62,865 bases of DNA from Desulfobacterales bacterium (GTDB lineage: Bacteria; Desulfobacterota; Desulfobacteria; Desulfobacterales; JAAELO01), in contig JAAELO010000822.1 in NCBI GenBank assembly GCA_024226555.1, forward strand, positions 1 through 62,865, given 5' to 3'. Below the pieces are notes generated by a model. That model was not told the DNA's origin. It searched no databases and saw nothing but the letters and a program-made list of their open reading frames with translations. Made by a program: the position numbers and the translations under genes. Of this stretch, positions 55,748 to 62,865 are shown in pieces (positions within the stretch are counted from its first letter, which is position 1; each line of letters opens with the position of its first letter).

Positions 55748-56794
55748 TTAAAACAAAATATAATAAACTATCGTTACTAAAATTAAACTTAAGATTCGAA
55801 ATGACTGGCTCATTAAAAGAATCTGCAAACCCATTTTGGGTGAGAATATACCTAAATAACGTGGCAACTGATGCCTTAAAGCTCTTATTGGAAATGCCAG
55901 AATATTTCCAATAATCAGTGCTATTACTGTTTGTTTTGTTGTTATAACACCGGCATCGAGCATAGCCCCTGCTGCTGCAAACCCTGAAGTGAACTCTGCT
56001 GCAAAGCTTAGAATTACGACAGATAGAGATTCAATTGGTATAAATGATGTTATCACAAATTTTGATAAAAGCTTGTTTGCCAGTTCAAACATTCCCAAAG
56101 AGTTTAACACAAAAACAGAAATATAGATTGGAATTACAAAAGTAATAATATTCAGCACTCTTGATGGAAATCTTTTTTTCAGACTTTCAAAGAATCCTCT
56201 TTTTTTCTTTCCTTTCTTTTCATCTTTTAATGGTTCCACAGAAGCAGGTGGTTCCACAAAAAAATGTCCATAAAGCAAAAAAACAGATGTTCTGAAACAT
56301 GTAGCAATAAAAGTAAGTGCAAAATATAGAATTCCTGCTTTTCCGGTCAGAGGTATAACAATAAAAAAAGTAGTTGGCAGATGCAGAAAATAAGCAGGAA
56401 ATTGATTAACAAAGTTCGATAGAAACAGTTGAGCTTTTGTTATCTTTTTCTCTTCATAGAAATCTACAAGCATTGCATTTGCTGTTACGCCAGATATAAA
56501 TGCAGCTGTAAATGCGCTGCTGCATTGTTTTCCAAGGTTTGCAAACCTGAAAAAAGGTGAACCTAAAACGGCAAAATATCTTGTCCACCCTGTGTATTCG
56601 ATAAACTGACCCGCAAGAAGTCCTACCGTAATAAAAAACAGCAATCTTACAAGTGGCTTTAACAACTTTCTATAAAGAAGTTCTGAACTGATATTATCAG
56701 TAAAATACAAACCAAGAAACAGTATTAAACCCGAAATTAACAGTGAGATTAAAATCTTACTGTAAGATATCTTCTTCTTTTTAGAGTGAGCCAT
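55748..56794 (-). CDS. Gate-domain (nucleoside recognition) membrane protein
   Basis: A 348-residue integral membrane protein, about eight to nine helices, with two Gate-type regions: the N-terminal LLAGQFIEYTGWTRYF...SAFTAAFISGVTANAMLV (about 59-110) and the C-terminal ESLSVVILSFAAEFTSGFAAAGAMLDAG... half (about 250-348). Gate domains occur in nucleoside transporters, FeoB and SpmA/B. It overlaps cbiL by 14 bases and ends one base before cbiD, so it should be co-expressed with corrin synthesis. A transporter of cobalt, a corrinoid or a nucleoside is possible; no role is established. Confidence 0.8.
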   Translation of the reverse strand: MAHSKKKKISYSKILISLLISGLILFLGLYFTDNISSELLYRKLLKPLVRLLFFITVGLLAGQFIEYTGWTRYFAVLGSPFFRFANLGKQCSSAFTAAFISGVTANAMLVDFYEEKKITKAQLFLSNFVNQFPAYFLHLPTTFFIVIPLTGKAGILYFALTFIATCFRTSVFLLYGHFFVEPPASVEPLKDEKKGKKKRGFFESLKKRFPSRVLNIITFVIPIYISVFVLNSLGMFELANKLLSKFVITSFIPIESLSVVILSFAAEFTSGFAAAGAMLDAGVITTKQTVIALIIGNILAFPIRALRHQLPRYLGIFSPKMGLQILLMSQSFRILSLILVTIVYYILF

Positions 56795-57515
56795 TATTAC
56801 TCTGTTTTGCTAAAATCAATGTCCAGTAATCAGGATCTCTCTTTGATAATTCTCTTACATCATCAATAATCTCTTCACCCTCACGGCCACACTTGGATAT
56901 TCCAAAACTTTTCTTAAGCATATTGTTCTCTTCAAGAGCAAGAGTTATATCTTCAACATTTTTATACGCTTTTAGAAGGGCAACATTTTCTATCTTCTTA
57001 AGTCCTCTGATTCTTTCACCACCAAAAGCACCGGAAGTTAAAAGAAAAGATTCCTCTCCCTCAACAAGAATAGTTTTAGTGCGTGCTGCTGCTGCCTGAT
57101 ATGAAGTAATTCCAGGAATAATCTCAACCTGGTTCTCAGGGTAATCTCTTTTCATATATTTTAGAATGTAACCAAAAGTAGAATATGTCATTGGATCACC
57201 AAGTGTCAGAAAAGCTGCGCTTTTTCCCTTTTTAAGCTCTGCTGCAATCTCATCAGTATTTTCCTGCCATGCCTTGTCAGAAATATCCATGTCCTTTGTC
57301 ATTGGAAAATACAGAGTTTTTACTTCAGAATTCTCTGAAAGAAATTTTTCTGCAATGTTCACAGCGAGAGAAAAATCATTCTTTGTTGAAGCAGCTGTAA
57401 AGACAACATCAACCTCTTTAATTGTATTAACTGCCTTAATCGTCATCAGATCAGGATCACCTGGTCCAACACCTATGCCATATAAAACACCTTGTTCTTT
57501 ACTCATTTTTTTCAC
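56781..57515 (-). CDS. cbiL: Precorrin-2 / cobalt-factor II C20-methyltransferase
   Basis: A 244-residue SAM methyltransferase: LYGIGVGPGDPDLMTIKAV at the N-terminus, TLGDPMTYSTFGYILKYM and IIPGITSYQAAAARTKTIL mark CbiL/CobI. It adds the C20 methyl later lost during ring contraction. Downstream the Gate-domain gene overlaps by 14 bases. Confidence 0.94.
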   Translation of the reverse strand: MKKMSKEQGVLYGIGVGPGDPDLMTIKAVNTIKEVDVVFTAASTKNDFSLAVNIAEKFLSENSEVKTLYFPMTKDMDISDKAWQENTDEIAAELKKGKSAAFLTLGDPMTYSTFGYILKYMKRDYPENQVEIIPGITSYQAAAARTKTILVEGEESFLLTSGAFGGERIRGLKKIENVALLKAYKNVEDITLALEENNMLKKSFGISKCGREGEEIIDDVRELSKRDPDYWTLILAKQSNNGSL

Positions 57516-57517
57516 CT

Positions 57518-58135
57518 CTAACCTTTTGCTTCTGCGAGAATAATAAGCGCGTTCACAACTGCTGCTGCTATATTAGACCCACCTTTTCTGCCAATATTTG
57601 TTATATATGGAACATCAAGCTCCATAAGCATCTCTTTCGATTCAGCGGCATTAACAAAACCAACAGGAAAACCTAATATTAAAGCAGGTTTTATCTCTTC
57701 AGACTTTATTAATTCGATCAATCTTATCAAAGCTGTGGGAGCATTTCCCACAACATAAATTCCACCTTCCATTAAAGAAGCAGATGCATCCACAGATGCC
57801 CTTGCCCTTGTTATTACATTTTTCTTAGCAGTTTCAATAATAGAGCTTTCAGAGATCAGACAGTAGGAATCGCCTCCATATTTATTGAGACTCTTGGTTC
57901 TGACTCCTGATTTAGCCATGTTTGTATCTGTAATAACATTTTTGCCATTTAAAATAGCTTCAACGCCTTTTTCTATGGCATCTCCATTTAACCTTACAGA
58001 ATCTTTATATTCAAAGTCTGCTGATGTATGGATCATTCTTCTTCTAATGCTCCATTCATCTAAGGGATAACTGTGAGATCCTGCCTCTTCATCTATAATT
58101 CTAAAACTTTCAATCTCTATCTCAAAAGGTTTCAT
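57518..58135 (-). CDS. cbiC: Precorrin-8X methylmutase
   Basis: Moves the methyl group from C11 to C12, giving (hydrogeno)cobyrinic acid. The 205-residue protein has RRMIHTSADFEY with the catalytic histidine, TDTNMAKSGV and ALILGFPVGFVNAAESKE. It lies between cbiA and cbiL with two- to three-base spacing. Confidence 0.96.
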   Translation of the reverse strand: MKPFEIEIESFRIIDEEAGSHSYPLDEWSIRRRMIHTSADFEYKDSVRLNGDAIEKGVEAILNGKNVITDTNMAKSGVRTKSLNKYGGDSYCLISESSIIETAKKNVITRARASVDASASLMEGGIYVVGNAPTALIRLIELIKSEEIKPALILGFPVGFVNAAESKEMLMELDVPYITNIGRKGGSNIAAAVVNALIILAEAKG

Positions 58136-58138
58136 AAT

Positions 58139-59485
58139 CTATTTTTCCTTGCAACTTTTTACAAAATTTTCAGCAACATCCATATTACTTCCGAAGTGAA
58201 GGTGAATATAACTACCTAAAGTTTTATTCACAACATACCCCTCCTCCTTCAGATTTAAACCATTCCTTGGTGTAACTTTATACACAAAATCAGAATATTC
58301 CTGATCATTTTCAAGTTCAGAGTAGTGAAATTCATGCCCCCTGGCTTTTACATCCTGCCCTAAAACAGTGTCTCCACTTATGGTAATCTCTCTGTAACCA
58401 AGAGCTTTTCTTTTATTAAGCATCTTTGTTTTAAAAGGAAAACATCCTGTCATTTCAAACTCGCCTTCACCATGATCTATCAAATCGCTACAAAGATACA
58501 TAAAACCGCCACATTCTCCATATATTGGCAATCCTGCATCTGAATATTTTTTTACTTCTTCCCTCATCTCTTTGTTGCTCTGCAACTCTTTTCCAAAAAG
58601 TTCAGGATAACCACCACCAAAATAAATTCCATCAATGCCTTCTGGCAGTTTTTTATCAGCAATCGGAGAGAAGTATTTAATCTCTGCTCCCATGCTTTCT
58701 AAAATCTCAATATTATCGTGATAGTAAAAACAAAAAGCTTTATCCCTTGCAACAGCAATTGTAACAGTATTTTCATTCTTCTGCTTCTCTACTCTCTTTG
58801 TTATCTTAACAGGTGATAGCAGCATCTCCAGATCAATATTATCTTCGATCATATCTGCAAGGGTGTTCATGTTTTTCTCGTTTAAGAAATGCTCGTCACT
58901 TGTAACCAGTCCAAGATGTCTTTCAGGAATTTCAACATCCAGATTCCTTGGTATTCCACCTAAACACGGCATTTCAACATGGCCTTTTAAAGCATCTCTT
59001 AAGTAGTTCAAATGGTTTGGACTTCCGATATTATTAAAAATAACACCGGCAAATCCAAGATCAGGATCAAATTTTTCAAAACCGGAAACAACAGCAGCAG
59101 CGCTTCTCGCCATACTTTTTGCATTTACTACTAAAACAACCGGAAGGTTTATCCATTTTGCAATCTGAGCCGTTGAACCGTTCTCTGTGGTTCCGTCATA
59201 CCCATCATAAAGGCCCATAACCCCTTCAACAATTGAGAGGTCAGACCTTTTACCATCGAAAAGATTCTGATTATAACTCTTGTCCATCATCCAGCCATCT
59301 AAATTATAGCTGTTGCTATCGGTTATAATCGAGTGATGCCCCGGATCGATAAAATCCGGACCAACTTTAAAAGGGGAAACAGAAAAACCCTTTCTCTTAA
59401 AACAAGCCATCATAGCTAAAGAGATTGTGGTTTTCCCACATCCACTGTTTGTACCACCTATGACAAATCCCTTATCGATAGTAAT
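58139..59485 (-). CDS. cbiA: Cobyrinic acid a,c-diamide synthase, ATT start inferred
   Basis: Amidates the a and c side chains of cobyrinic acid. The first ATG in frame (59413) would cut off the essential P-loop, which is encoded just upstream: GGTNSGCGKTT. In that frame no ATG, GTG, TTG or CTG occurs between the upstream in-frame stop (59515) and the P-loop. The best candidate is ATT at 59485, overlapping the TAA of the preceding gene by one base (TAATT), with GAGG nearby, giving MTIDKGFVIGG. The C-terminal amidotransferase has Cys in GECGGFMYLC and His in YIHLHFGSN. Length then is 448 residues, normal for CbiA. Confidence 0.9.
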   Translation of the reverse strand: MTIDKGFVIGGTNSGCGKTTISLAMMACFKRKGFSVSPFKVGPDFIDPGHHSIITDSNSYNLDGWMMDKSYNQNLFDGKRSDLSIVEGVMGLYDGYDGTTENGSTAQIAKWINLPVVLVVNAKSMARSAAAVVSGFEKFDPDLGFAGVIFNNIGSPNHLNYLRDALKGHVEMPCLGGIPRNLDVEIPERHLGLVTSDEHFLNEKNMNTLADMIEDNIDLEMLLSPVKITKRVEKQKNENTVTIAVARDKAFCFYYHDNIEILESMGAEIKYFSPIADKKLPEGIDGIYFGGGYPELFGKELQSNKEMREEVKKYSDAGLPIYGECGGFMYLCSDLIDHGEGEFEMTGCFPFKTKMLNKRKALGYREITISGDTVLGQDVKARGHEFHYSELENDQEYSDFVYKVTPRNGLNLKEEGYVVNKTLGSYIHLHFGSNMDVAENFVKSCKEK

Positions 59486-60426
59486 TACCTCATATTCCTT
59501 TTTAAAATCTTCTTACCCTCACTTAAATAAATCTCAGGATAAAGGTAAGATCCGATCTTATATATTCCTTTAAGCAAACGCATTGTGGGTCTTGATACAA
59601 TATGTTCATCAATTAAGTATATTCTGTTATTTTTTACAGCCTTAATTAATGAAAACCCGGGCTCATATTTTATAATATTCACAGACGTTCTGTTCATTAC
59701 TCCCTTTTGAGCAAGATAAACATCAATCTGATCAGCTTTTTCAAGAATTCTCTCTTTGCCATAAAAAGCAATATTCGTTTTTCTTACCTGCTTTGCATCT
59801 TTAGCAACATTGACTCCACCAGCTTTCTCAAGAACATAGATCGCCATGGCATCTTTATAAAAAGTCTTCATCTTTCTGTGTATGGATTCAAAATACACAT
59901 TCTTTTTTCCCGGTCTTATGGATTCAAACTCTTTAACAGCTTTTTTGAAATTATTAATCATATCAGATGATTTTTCTTTTTTACCGGAGAGCATTCCCAA
60001 AGCCTTCCAGTATATAAACATCTCATTAATTGACGAAGGTTGCAGAGAGATAACATCCGTATGTTTTGAAAGTCTTTTAATCAGCCCTTTATAGCTTCTG
60101 TCTATCATGGGTCTGATTATTATCAGGTCCGGTTTTGCAGCTATAAATTTTTCCACACCATCACGATAGGAAAATTTCTTTATTTCTGATCTGTTTAAAA
60201 TATCAAGTCTATCGTGTTTTGAGACACCGATTATATTTTTTACTGCTCCTAAAAACAGAAGATTCTCAGTATGTGCCCCGTAAAGAGAGATAATTCTTTT
60301 GTAACCACTCTTTACTTCTATTACTCTTCCGGCATTATCAGTAATAATATTCCCTGAGATGGATATGGCATATGAACTGTTTGCAGAAACTATCACAAAA
60401 ATCAATATGTATAGCCATTTAGTCAT
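59485..60426 (-). CDS. Periplasmic binding protein of a corrinoid/metal-chelate ABC transporter
   Basis: A 313-residue exported protein: signal peptide (1-20, MTKWLYILIFVIVSANSSYA), then a BtuF/FecB-type two-lobe binding fold (RIISLYGAHTENLLFLGAVKNIIGVS..., KPDLIIIRPMIDRSYKGL). There is no lipobox, so it is probably soluble in the periplasm. It directly follows the ATPase gene (one-base overlap) and precedes cbiA. The ligand may be cobalamin, cobinamide, a cobalt chelate or iron chelate; B12 context favours the first three. Confidence 0.85.
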   Translation of the reverse strand: MTKWLYILIFVIVSANSSYAISISGNIITDNAGRVIEVKSGYKRIISLYGAHTENLLFLGAVKNIIGVSKHDRLDILNRSEIKKFSYRDGVEKFIAAKPDLIIIRPMIDRSYKGLIKRLSKHTDVISLQPSSINEMFIYWKALGMLSGKKEKSSDMINNFKKAVKEFESIRPGKKNVYFESIHRKMKTFYKDAMAIYVLEKAGGVNVAKDAKQVRKTNIAFYGKERILEKADQIDVYLAQKGVMNRTSVNIIKYEPGFSLIKAVKNNRIYLIDEHIVSRPTMRLLKGIYKIGSYLYPEIYLSEGKKILKRNMR

Positions 60427-61211
60427 TATATTGACCTCTTAAAAGCAACCTGCTTTGAACCGGAATAAATATTCTCTTCAATATTCGTATCAACATTGAA
60501 AATCTCTTTAATATTACTACTCGAAAGAACATCATCCTTTTTGCCAATGGCTTTAAGGTTTCCATCTTTCAAAAAAATCAGGTGATCACAAAACATGGCT
60601 GCGAGGTTTATATCCTGAATAACTGCAATAACAGTGATGTTTTTGTTTTTTACTCTTTCACTTACAAGGTTCATAAACTTTAGCGTATGGTTTATATCAA
60701 GATTCGAGGTTGCTTCATCTAAAATCAAAACCTTTGTATCCTGAGCAAGAGCCCTTGCAAAAACAACTCTTTGCCTCTCACCACCACTTAAATTTGTAAT
60801 TAATCTGTCTTTGAATTTTTCTATATCAGTTTTTCTGATTGTATCATCAACAATCCTTAAGTCCTGTTCTGCTGGATTTGCAAATTTCTTAATGTGCGGG
60901 TGCCTTCCCATCATCACAATATCTTTAACGGTATATCCAAAATTTATATAAAAATTCTGAAGAACCACACCAATCTCTTTAGAAAGCTCTTTTTTACTCC
61001 ACTTCCCAATATCTCTGCCCTTAAATGAAACTGAACCAGAGGCAGGTCTCAGATATCCGGTTATAATGTCCAGAAGCGTCGATTTTCCGCTCCCATTAGG
61101 ACCTAATATTCCGTAAAACGAACCTTGTTCTATATTAAGTGAGATATTATTCAGAACCTTTCTTTTGTCATATGAAAAGTTCAGATTATTTAGTTTGAAA
61201 AGGTTTTCCAT
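60426..61211 (-). CDS. ABC transporter ATPase, BtuD/FecE type
   Basis: A 261-residue ABC ATPase with Walker A GPNGSGKS (37-44), signature LSGGERQ (about 141-147) and Walker B KVLILDEA. It overlaps the permease stop and the binding-protein start by one base each, so the three are a coupled uptake system of the iron-siderophore/B12 group. Confidence 0.9.
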   Translation of the reverse strand: MENLFKLNNLNFSYDKRKVLNNISLNIEQGSFYGILGPNGSGKSTLLDIITGYLRPASGSVSFKGRDIGKWSKKELSKEIGVVLQNFYINFGYTVKDIVMMGRHPHIKKFANPAEQDLRIVDDTIRKTDIEKFKDRLITNLSGGERQRVVFARALAQDTKVLILDEATSNLDINHTLKFMNLVSERVKNKNITVIAVIQDINLAAMFCDHLIFLKDGNLKAIGKKDDVLSSSNIKEIFNVDTNIEENIYSGSKQVAFKRSI

Positions 61212-62239
61212 CAGGAGATCCCCCTTTCAATTCTGTTCTTTTTAAATATGTAACAGAAAAAAGGCCCGCCAATTAATGCGGTTAAAACACCAATGGGAAT
61301 CTCGTGTGGAAGAACAGCTCTTGTTACAGTATCTGCCACAAGTAGAAGAGCAGCGCCAAAAAGAAAAGAGATCGGAATAAGCTTTTTATTATCCGGCCCG
61401 GTTATGATCCTTACAATGTGAGGAACCAAAAGACCTACAAAGCCAATTATTCCGGAAACTGATACGCATATTGCCGTCATTATTGATGCTGTAATTAGTA
61501 AAATAAGGGTCACTTTAGATGTATCCACACCCAGTGAAGCAGCAGATTTTTCTCCAAGAGATATCAGGTTCAGATCCCTTGAATAAAAGATTGTTATCAA
61601 AATTCCTGTAAAAACAATTGACCCGGCAACAGCAGCATCCATCCATGTTTTTGAAACAAAACTTCCCATTAGCCAGAATATTATGACTGCAACTTCATCA
61701 TCAGCAGTATATTTCAAAAAGCTGATTCCAGCTGCAAGGATTGCAGCGACAATAATTCCGGATAAAATCAAACTGTTTGACGAAATTCTGCCTGAAGATT
61801 TTGAGAGATAAATTACAAAGAAAAGTGTTGAAATTGCCCCGGCAAATGCAAAAACCGGAATAGAATATGTCCCTGCAATAACAGGAAACAAAATTGCAAT
61901 ACATGCTCCAAAAGCAGCGCCTGCTGAAACGCCCAAAGTGTAAGGATCTGCAAGAGGATTTAACAAAATACCTTGAAAAACAGCACCTGAGACAGCAAGA
62001 CCACCACCAACAATAACAGATGTTATTATTCTTGGAAGTCTTACATCCAAAACTATGGTTTTAAAAAGATCGTTTTCTGAAAATTCAGCAAGACCTGAGA
62101 GGGAAAATATTATCCGGGACACCTTATCAAAAGGTACCTGAATGTAACCCATACCACTGGACACAGTTATTATAAGGATCAGCACTGCAATAGATATTAA
62201 AAAAGTAACAAAAAAACTATATCCTTTCGAACCGGCCAT
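61211..62239 (-). CDS. ABC transporter permease, BtuC/FecD type
   Basis: A 342-residue FecCD-family permease with about ten membrane helices; typical segments are VRLPRIITSVIVGGGLAVSG, GILLNPLADPYTLGVSAGAAFG and VGLLVPHIVRIITGPDN (the coupling-helix region). It is separated from cbiK by 60 bases containing a hairpin. Confidence 0.92.
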   Translation of the reverse strand: MAGSKGYSFFVTFLISIAVLILIITVSSGMGYIQVPFDKVSRIIFSLSGLAEFSENDLFKTIVLDVRLPRIITSVIVGGGLAVSGAVFQGILLNPLADPYTLGVSAGAAFGACIAILFPVIAGTYSIPVFAFAGAISTLFFVIYLSKSSGRISSNSLILSGIIVAAILAAGISFLKYTADDEVAVIIFWLMGSFVSKTWMDAAVAGSIVFTGILITIFYSRDLNLISLGEKSAASLGVDTSKVTLILLITASIMTAICVSVSGIIGFVGLLVPHIVRIITGPDNKKLIPISFLFGAALLLVADTVTRAVLPHEIPIGVLTALIGGPFFCYIFKKNRIERGIS

Positions 62240-62255
62240 ACCTCAAATCCAATTA

Positions 62256-62291
62256 TCTGGAGTTGATGACGAATCAACTCCAGATTTTTTT
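62256..62291 (+). terminator. Strong hairpin between cbiK and the permease gene
   Basis: TCTGGAGTTGA pairs with TCAACTCCAGA (11 bp, loop TGACGAA), followed on the plus strand by seven T. It therefore has the form of a plus-strand terminator, although both flanking genes run on the minus strand, where the stem is preceded by seven A and not followed by T. Confidence 0.7.
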
Positions 62292-62299
62292 AAAACATT

Positions 62300-62865
62300 T
62301 TACAATTTAATATCGTTATCTTTAGCAACATCTTTAAGGTGCTTAACATAGATCCTGGCCCATTTTTTGTTCTCACCAAGACCTTTTAATTTAGTTTTTA
62401 CATCTATTCCCATCTTTTTAAAGATAACTTTCCATGAGTCATCCTCATCACCAGCCATATCGTTACTTGCATGATCACCAGCAACAACCATTAGCGGTTT
62501 TAAAAGGATCTTTTTAGCATTCATATGCTTTAAAGCAGCAGATACATCATCAACAGAAGGATATCCTTCAACAACACCAACCAAAGTTTTCACTTTGTAT
62601 TTCTTGTTCATCATAGCCTGAAACTCAACATAAGCTCCTGTGCTGAAATATTCATTTCCATGACCCATATAAACAAGAGTAGCTCCCATTTTCTGAGCTT
62701 CCTTAACATCTGCCTTTACAGCTTTTACTGCTTTTTCAATGTCATGATGATATGGATGTTTGTCTCCTGGTTTTCCAAGAGCTGGCCTTCCAACAACAAG
62801 CTTGTTAAAAGGCATGAATTTTTTCTTGTGTGTTTTTATCTTATTCAGACTGTCCACATATGAAC
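62300..62865 (-). CDS. cbiK: Sirohydrochlorin cobaltochelatase CbiK (5' end outside window)
   Basis: Inserts Co(II) into sirohydrochlorin at the start of anaerobic B12 synthesis. Only the C-terminal two thirds are in the window; the frame is open to the right edge. All three metal-site residues of the CbiK family can be placed: His in YMGHGNEYFS, Glu in GVVEGYPSVDD and His in VVAGDHASNDMAGDEDD. A GTG at 62857 is unlikely to be the start, because CbiK normally has about 80-110 more residues. Some Desulfovibrio have a periplasmic CbiK next to a similar ABC transporter; whether this one has a signal peptide cannot be seen. Confidence 0.92.
   Translation of the reverse strand, partial: SYVDSLNKIKTHKKKFMPFNKLVVGRPALGKPGDKHPYHHDIEKAVKAVKADVKEAQKMGATLVYMGHGNEYFSTGAYVEFQAMMNKKYKVKTLVGVVEGYPSVDDVSAALKHMNAKKILLKPLMVVAGDHASNDMAGDEDDSWKVIFKKMGIDVKTKLKGLGENKKWARIYVKHLKDVAKDNDIKL

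Noticed and set aside
1-62865. tRNA or rRNA genes and CRISPR arrays
   Set aside because: No GTTCGAATC-type T-loop with a foldable cloverleaf, no rRNA cores, and no spaced direct repeats other than the 12-bp tandem array were found by reading both strands.

Overview
The window is AT-rich and almost fully coding. It comes from a Gram-negative, probably anaerobic bacterium: there are lipoproteins, an OmpA-like protein, a periplasmic tail-specific protease, a PBP4-type carboxypeptidase, a dTDP-rhamnose/O-antigen type sugar cluster, and the oxygen-independent (cobalt-early) cobalamin pathway. Gene content and a CbiK-plus-ABC-transporter arrangement recall deltaproteobacteria (Desulfobacterota), but there is no rRNA or other decisive marker, so this placement is an inference. 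TTG and GTG starts are common (greA, ttcA, ugd, the Hsp70 gene). I saw no tRNA, rRNA, CRISPR array or transposase.

Left part (1-26 kb): mostly single genes or short operons separated by copies of a non-coding, MITE-like inverted-repeat family. Genes are a WYL regulator, a patatin-like lipase, a ModF-like double ABC ATPase, uracil-DNA glycosylase, a secreted BNR-repeat protein, a class III aminotransferase, an orphan CheA-type kinase, a tail-specific protease, a CHASE2-adenylate cyclase, an SH3-M48 protease, phosphatidylserine decarboxylase, GreA, RNA polymerase omega, TtcA, FolE2, PBP4, an M18 aminopeptidase, Tex and an unknown protein. Seven repeat copies sit at gene ends. They supply or abut stop codons, and in two places a Shine-Dalgarno-like motif at exactly the same distance from a start codon. 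Between 5.8 and 7.4 kb there is no large gene. That stretch holds a minus-strand unit of three tiny reading frames (16, 47 and 58 codons) with promoter-like and terminator signals, and an orphan plus-strand terminator that may end a small RNA.

Middle part (26.5-43.5 kb, all plus strand): an LPP20-type lipoprotein and an OmpA-family protein; a lipoprotein / DUF350 membrane protein / membrane-anchored aminopropyltransferase cluster; then a surface polysaccharide block (polyprenyl-P sugar-1-P transferase, a WbpM-like dehydratase broken by a +1 frameshift at a T7 run, rfbBACD for dTDP-L-rhamnose, a UDP-glucuronate-type epimerase and UDP-glucose dehydrogenase); finally a DUF2760 membrane protein paired with a large Hsp70 homologue.

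Right part (43.5-62.9 kb, all minus strand): a cobalamin superoperon. In transcription order it is cbiK (cut by the window end), an ABC transporter (permease, ATPase, binding protein), cbiA, cbiC, cbiL, a Gate-domain membrane protein, cbiD, cbiET, cbiF, cbiG, cbiH; then a 440-bp gap with a palindromic repeat; then cobO/btuR, cobQ, cobU, an ADH-synthase-like aldolase, cobS, cobD, cbiB and a TIGR02757 protein. Together they cover cobalt insertion, most ring-contraction steps, amidation, adenosylation and nucleotide-loop assembly. No cobT, cbiJ or cobalamin riboswitch was recognised. Points most worth following are the repeat family and its effect on gene ends, the tiny-ORF cluster, the aldolase and Gate protein coupled to B12 genes, the frameshifted dehydratase, and cbiA, whose P-loop can only be translated from a non-standard (ATT) start.
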